DNA from: Granulicella sapmiensis
GTDB taxonomy: Bacteria; Acidobacteriota; Terriglobia; Terriglobales; Acidobacteriaceae
Length of the DNA stretch: 64,000 bases
Assembly (NCBI GenBank): GCA_026225395.1
Contig: JAMFSR010000043.1
Location: forward strand, 45,330-109,329
Reading direction: 5' to 3'
The notes under the pieces are model-generated. The model saw only the letters and a list, made by a program, of their open reading frames with translations, was not told the DNA's origin and did not search any database. Position 1 is the first letter of the stretch. Every line of letters begins with the position of its first letter. This document shows, in pieces, positions 62,339-64,000 of this stretch. The position numbers and the translations under genes were made by a program.

Positions 62339-63265
62339 GTGAAATCTATCTCGAAGAAAATTCTGACCATCGCAGCGGTACTCGTTGCGTGTGGACTCAA
62401 AGCTACAGCGCAGCAAAACCCAGAGTCACGCCTCAACGAGCTCTTTAACCCTAATAAATACGATGTCTTCGTCGCCGCACATAGGGGCGATTGGCGAAAT
62501 GATCCCGAGAATTCTGTTCAGAGTCTGAAGCGCGCCGCGAATCTCGGAGTGGATATTGTAGAGATGGATTTGAAACGTACTAAGGATGGTCAGCTCGTGC
62601 TCATGCATGACAAGACCATCGATCGAACAACAACCGGCACCGGAAAGGTATCCGACCATACGCTCGATGACTTGAAGCATCTTGTGCTCCGGGCCGGCAC
62701 CCACCATCAAACTTTATACAAGATACCAACCTTCGCGGAGGAACTTGCGGCGGCCAAGGACAACCACCTGATTCTTGACGTCGATCAGGGCTGGGACTAC
62801 TTTCCTGATGTCCTCAAAGAGGTGACAGCCAACCACGCGACTGCCAGAGTAATCATTAACGTCCTTGCGAACACCCAGCTCGATGAGTTTCAAAGGCTGA
62901 ATGGCTCTGTGCCTGCTGACGTGACTGTAATGATCATTGTGGATATGAACCGACCAGACGCAGAGCGCATCATTCAAAGCTATAGCGCTCACCAACGAAC
63001 CATCGTCCAATGCATCTTTGCGGACGATCAGCTTCCTTTCCTTCAACACACGAAAGATTTGGCGCGTCAGTTACCGATATGGATGAACGGTCTTTGGCCG
63101 GAGCAGAACGGCGGCCATGACGATGACAGAGCTGTCGATCAAGGGCAAATGGACCAGACCTGGGGTTGGCTCATTTCACACGCCGCGAAGGTTATACAGA
63201 CTGACAGACCACGAGAACTCGTCGATTATCTGCGAAAGAAAAGCTCGCCGACAGATGAACGATGA
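62339..63265 (+). CDS. Secreted glycerophosphodiester phosphodiesterase family protein
   Basis: GTG 62339 is chosen (AAGGAGA 7 bp upstream); a longer in-frame start would overlap the TonB receptor gene. The product has 308 residues: a signal peptide (KKILTIAAVLVACGLKATAQQ), then a GDPD barrel with VAAHRGDWRNDPENS (catalytic-type His and Arg), DIVEMDLKRTKDGQLVLMHD (Glu, Asp and His) and a later part (HLILDVDQGWDYF) in the metal-binding region. GDPD enzymes split glycerophosphodiesters into alcohol and glycerol-3-phosphate, or act on glycerol-phosphate teichoic acids or inositol phosphodiesters. The GDPD-like part of the fusion gene at 47.7-51.6 kb is only distantly similar. Last gene of the NHL-TonB-GDPD run. 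Confidence 0.9.
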   Translation: MKSISKKILTIAAVLVACGLKATAQQNPESRLNELFNPNKYDVFVAAHRGDWRNDPENSVQSLKRAANLGVDIVEMDLKRTKDGQLVLMHDKTIDRTTTGTGKVSDHTLDDLKHLVLRAGTHHQTLYKIPTFAEELAAAKDNHLILDVDQGWDYFPDVLKEVTANHATARVIINVLANTQLDEFQRLNGSVPADVTVMIIVDMNRPDAERIIQSYSAHQRTIVQCIFADDQLPFLQHTKDLARQLPIWMNGLWPEQNGGHDDDRAVDQGQMDQTWGWLISHAAKVIQTDRPRELVDYLRKKSSPTDER

Positions 63266-63420
63266 CTGCCTTTCGGATGGACTGCAGGTTGATTTATGCG
63301 TCGCCCGACTTCTTGGTCAGCACATCCCAGTGGTATCCCGACTGTCGTTTCGCATTAACTACTATCAAGAACCCCAACATCCTGTTTCCGAGTCCCGTTA
63401 CCGGACGTCACTACCATGCA
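63266..63420. other. Junction DNA between the GDPD gene and the recombinase remnant
   Basis: The sequence is open in the frame of the zinc-ribbon fragment (NPNILFPSPVTGRHY just before it), so the fragment may extend left. The beginning shows no family I recognise, and the ATG at 63262 that overlaps the GDPD stop is probably not a real start. Confidence 0.4.
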
Positions 63421-63779
63421 TCGCCAATCCAGCAGGACTGCATTCGTCCTGCCGGTTGCTGTCTCGTGGCGTGTCCAAAGTGCGGGGCTGAGGCCGGTGT
63501 CTGGTGCCTGACCGACTTGCCGGTTCCGAACCGGAAGCGATTGCCGCTCCACGACGGACGCTGGGAGGCGGCTGGCAAGTATGGTCATATTGGCTGGCAC
63601 ACCTTCCGGCATACCTACCGTTCGTGGCTGGATGACACGGAGCACCCATCGGAATTCAGAAGAAGCTTATGCGGCACGCCCAAATCTCGACCACGATGAA
63701 CGTGTATGGCAATGCCTTGATGGAAGCAAAGCGCGAGGCAAACGCAGCAGTCGTTAGCAGGATTTTGGGGAGCGCATAA
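63421..63779 (+). pseudogene. Zinc-ribbon-like fragment joined to a frameshifted tyrosine recombinase C-terminus
   Basis: One frame carries a Cys-rich segment (CPKCGAEAGVWC at 63472-63507, then LPLHDGRWEAA) that resembles small mobile-element proteins. It runs without a stop into GHIGWHTFRHTYRSWLDD (63583-63636), the HxxR box of tyrosine recombinases. The frame is then lost near 63645. The remainder is in the frame one base away, with LMRHAQISTTMNVYG (Tyr codon at 63705-63707) and the stop at 63777. A one-base deletion at 63640-63650 would restore a single recombinase C-terminus. The N-terminal part of the recombinase is absent, so this is a decayed fragment. Confidence 0.8.
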
Positions 63780-64000
63780 CCCATGAAGGCGAGCGTCCAG
63801 ACGTGCGAAAACCCGGCGGAGCAAATGTTGCTGCTCTTACACCGGGTTATTCCGGGTTGGAAGTTTCGCTAAGTGGTTGCGGGGGTAGGATTTGAACCTA
63901 CGACCTTTGGGTTATGAGCCGATAACTTATTGTAACCAAAAGACATTTCGCAGAGCGGCTGGCAGCCAAAAAGAGCGAAATAGAGCTGGTTAGGATACAT
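63780..64000. other. Window end: hairpin and sequence beside the tRNA fragment
   Basis: Left of the tRNA fragment, AACCCGG (63811-63817) and CCGGGTT (63842-63848) flank an inner GAGCA/TGCTG stem, a hairpin that could end transcription or belong to the attachment site. Right of the fragment, 63921-64000 has no recognisable gene or tRNA 5' half. It is probably element DNA that continues past the window. Confidence 0.45.
63874..63920 (-). tRNA. 3' fragment of an initiator-type tRNA-Met (CAT): integration-site remnant
   Basis: Minus strand: GGCTCATAACCCAAAGGTCG, then TAGGTTCAAATCCTACCCCC and GCAACCA. It contains the anticodon loop CTCATAA, the 3' side of the anticodon stem, the variable loop, a perfect T-arm (GTAGG-TTCAAAT-CCTAC), the acceptor 3' strand and CCA; the CCCCCGCAACCA end is that of initiator tRNA-Met. 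The D-arm and 5' acceptor strand are missing: homology stops inside the anticodon stem at 63920. It is a non-functional partial copy, best explained as an att site of an element that integrates into tRNA-Met. Confidence 0.85.

Overview
The window is a contiguous piece of a bacterial chromosome. Gene content points to the phylum Acidobacteriota, family Acidobacteriaceae (Terriglobus/Granulicella/Edaphobacter type). The evidence is an Oar-like TonB-dependent receptor with an N-terminal carboxypeptidase-regulatory domain, a secreted NHL-repeat/Ig/MBG protein with a C-terminal membrane segment, a membrane-bound winged-helix regulator, a DUF1800 protein, a KdpD without kinase domain, and short dispersed repeats that I remember from this family. 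This is assignment by pattern; no 16S rRNA gene is present.

Layout. 1-7.7 kb (plus strand): a 5'-cut M20 peptidase, MobA-like transferase, Mla-type ABC ATPase, polyprenyl-phosphate sugar transferase, glutamine-dependent NAD synthetase and a DsbA-like thioredoxin protein, closed by a clear terminator. 7.7-15.6 kb (minus): a complete potassium-uptake operon, kdpD(short)-kdpE-porin-small ORF-kdpF-kdpA-kdpB-kdpC. 15.7-21.4 kb (minus): a Tat-exported GH2 glycosidase, a large secreted protein of unknown function, and tRNA-Cys and tRNA-Gly with a good promoter. 21.4-28.3 kb (minus): a secretin-domain protein, a Fis-type HTH protein, CvpA and SMC. 28.8-38.8 kb: a secreted repeat-like protein, a PIG-L deacetylase, a small unknown protein, an APC permease, DUF1800 and a LysR regulator. 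38.9-44.9 kb (plus): a tripartite RND efflux operon (pump, adaptor, outer-membrane factor), divergent from the LysR gene across a perfect 14-bp inverted repeat.

44.9-63.3 kb is the accessory-looking part. It holds a large secreted protein of unknown function; a 1293-residue secreted fusion of a glycerophosphodiesterase-like domain, three Cys-rich repeats, a GH6 cellulase domain and a ricin-type lectin; a transmembrane winged-helix regulator; a GH27 alpha-galactosidase; and a tight run of NHL/Ig protein, TonB-dependent receptor and a second GDPD enzyme. Together they look like an extracellular polymer-scavenging locus, possibly for galactosylated phosphodiester-linked glycans (inference).

63.3-64.0 kb is a recombination scar. 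A CPKC zinc-ribbon-like sequence runs into the C-terminal end of a frameshifted tyrosine recombinase, followed within 100 bp by a 3' fragment of an initiator-type tRNA-Met with CCA but without its 5' half. This is the signature of an integration site. No CRISPR array, rRNA gene, intact insertion sequence or recognised riboswitch was seen.
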